Source: CAG-791 sp963629395 (GTDB lineage: Bacteria > Bacillota > Clostridia > Lachnospirales > Lachnospiraceae). Taken from it: a stretch of DNA of 15,236 nucleotides. The stretch spans positions 1-15,236 of the forward strand of contig CAVGIV010000062.1 of assembly GCA_963629395.1 (NCBI GenBank), in the 5' to 3' direction. This document shows, in pieces, positions 15,078 to 15,236 of the stretch. The translations under genes and the position numbers were made by a program. The notes under the pieces are model-generated. The model searched no databases. It saw only the letters and a program-made list of their open reading frames with translations, and was not told the DNA's origin. Positions within the stretch are counted from its first letter, which is position 1. Every line of letters begins with the position of its first letter.

Positions 15078-15112
15078 AAAGGCCTGGCTGCAGTATTGCA
15101 GCCGGGCCTTTT
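15078..15112 (+). terminator. Intrinsic terminator of the GH2-symporter operon
   Basis: AAAGGCCTGGCTGCA (15078-15092) pairs with TGCAGCCGGGCCTTT (15097-15111), with one T-G wobble in the stem and a GTAT loop. The stem runs into a short T-run. It lies 260 bp after the symporter stop, so the structured repeat would be part of the operon's 3' untranslated RNA. The AT-ends also allow weaker action on the other strand. Confidence 0.85.
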
Positions 15113-15115
15113 CGT

Positions 15116-15137
15116 GTGAATCAGAAACCGTTACAAT
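15116..15137. promoter_or_regulatory. Third copy of the candidate AraC operator motif (site 3)
   Basis: GTGAATCAGAAACC (15116-15129) is identical over 14 bases to site 1 (inverse of 10949-10962). TACAAT (15132-15137), a -10-like hexamer, follows closely. The site lies past the operon terminator and so probably serves a gene to the right of the window. Function is inferred from the repeat. Confidence 0.45.
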
Positions 15138-15141
15138 GCAG

Positions 15142-15157
15142 GGTGCGGAATAGTTAC
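15142..15157. repeat. Degenerate right end of the palindromic element
   Basis: These 16 bases match the element's right terminus GGCTCTGAATAGTTAC at 13 of 16 positions, including the last 10 exactly. With the left terminus of the next copy at 15202 they form an inverted pair, GAATAGTTAC and GTAACTATTC, 44 bp apart. It is probably a remnant of an older copy. Confidence 0.5.
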
Positions 15158-15201
15158 GACGCTAAAGGCTTGCAGGCGCTGGATCATAGGATGAACAGAA
15201 T

Positions 15202-15236
15202 GTAACTATTCAGAGCCCATTCGCAAAATCGCTGCT
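15202..15236. repeat. Second copy of the palindromic element, cut by the window edge
   Basis: All 35 visible bases equal 14859-14893 of the first copy, in the same orientation, starting 343 bp after it. The identity includes the terminal repeat and the start of the first internal hairpin, so this is a true repeat rather than a shared short motif. Confidence 0.9.

Overview
The window reads as a carbohydrate-uptake region from a low-to-moderate GC Gram-positive anaerobe, most likely a gut Clostridia/Lachnospiraceae member. This is inferred from strong AGGAGG-type ribosome binding sites, a YesM/YesN-type two-component pair beside a CUT1 sugar ABC transporter, intrinsic terminators, and AraC-type regulators next to cytosolic glycosidases. 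The species cannot be named from the sequence alone.

Layout. Bases 1-115 hold the C-terminus of a DUF1667-type protein from an unrelated upstream operon, closed by a GC-rich hairpin (208-250). Module 1 (352-9509, + strand) holds a sensor histidine kinase, its response regulator, a terminator (3703-3738), a candidate promoter with an abutting palindrome (3757-3800), a lipoprotein sugar-binding protein, two CUT1 permeases and a cytosolic GH31 alpha-glycosidase. No ATPase subunit is present. The GH31 gene converges on an AraC regulator with a 16-bp-stem hairpin between them (9533-9574). Module 2 is that AraC-family regulator (9628-10854, - strand), divergent from a GH2 beta-glycosidase (11131-13383) and a GPH-family cation:glycoside symporter (13424-14818).

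How it works together (inference). The kinase senses an extracellular ligand and the regulator switches on the ABC transporter. The imported oligosaccharide is cut inside the cell by GH31. Separately, the AraC regulator controls a symporter/GH2 pair that imports and cleaves a beta-galactoside or beta-glucuronide. The 8-mer CAGAAACC (either orientation) was found at only three places when read by eye, all intergenic: before the AraC gene, before the GH2 gene, and after the symporter terminator. It is a candidate operator that would extend the regulon into the next gene to the right.

The least ordinary part is the gene-free tail (14819-15236). It holds a 153-bp element with perfect 16-bp terminal inverted repeats enclosing three internal hairpins. 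This element is itself nested inside a second inverted repeat. A second copy starts at 15202 (35 of 35 visible bases identical) and runs off the window, and a degenerate end lies at 15142-15157. It looks like a dispersed, highly structured repeat (MITE-like or structured-RNA-like) in the 3' region of the GH2-symporter operon.
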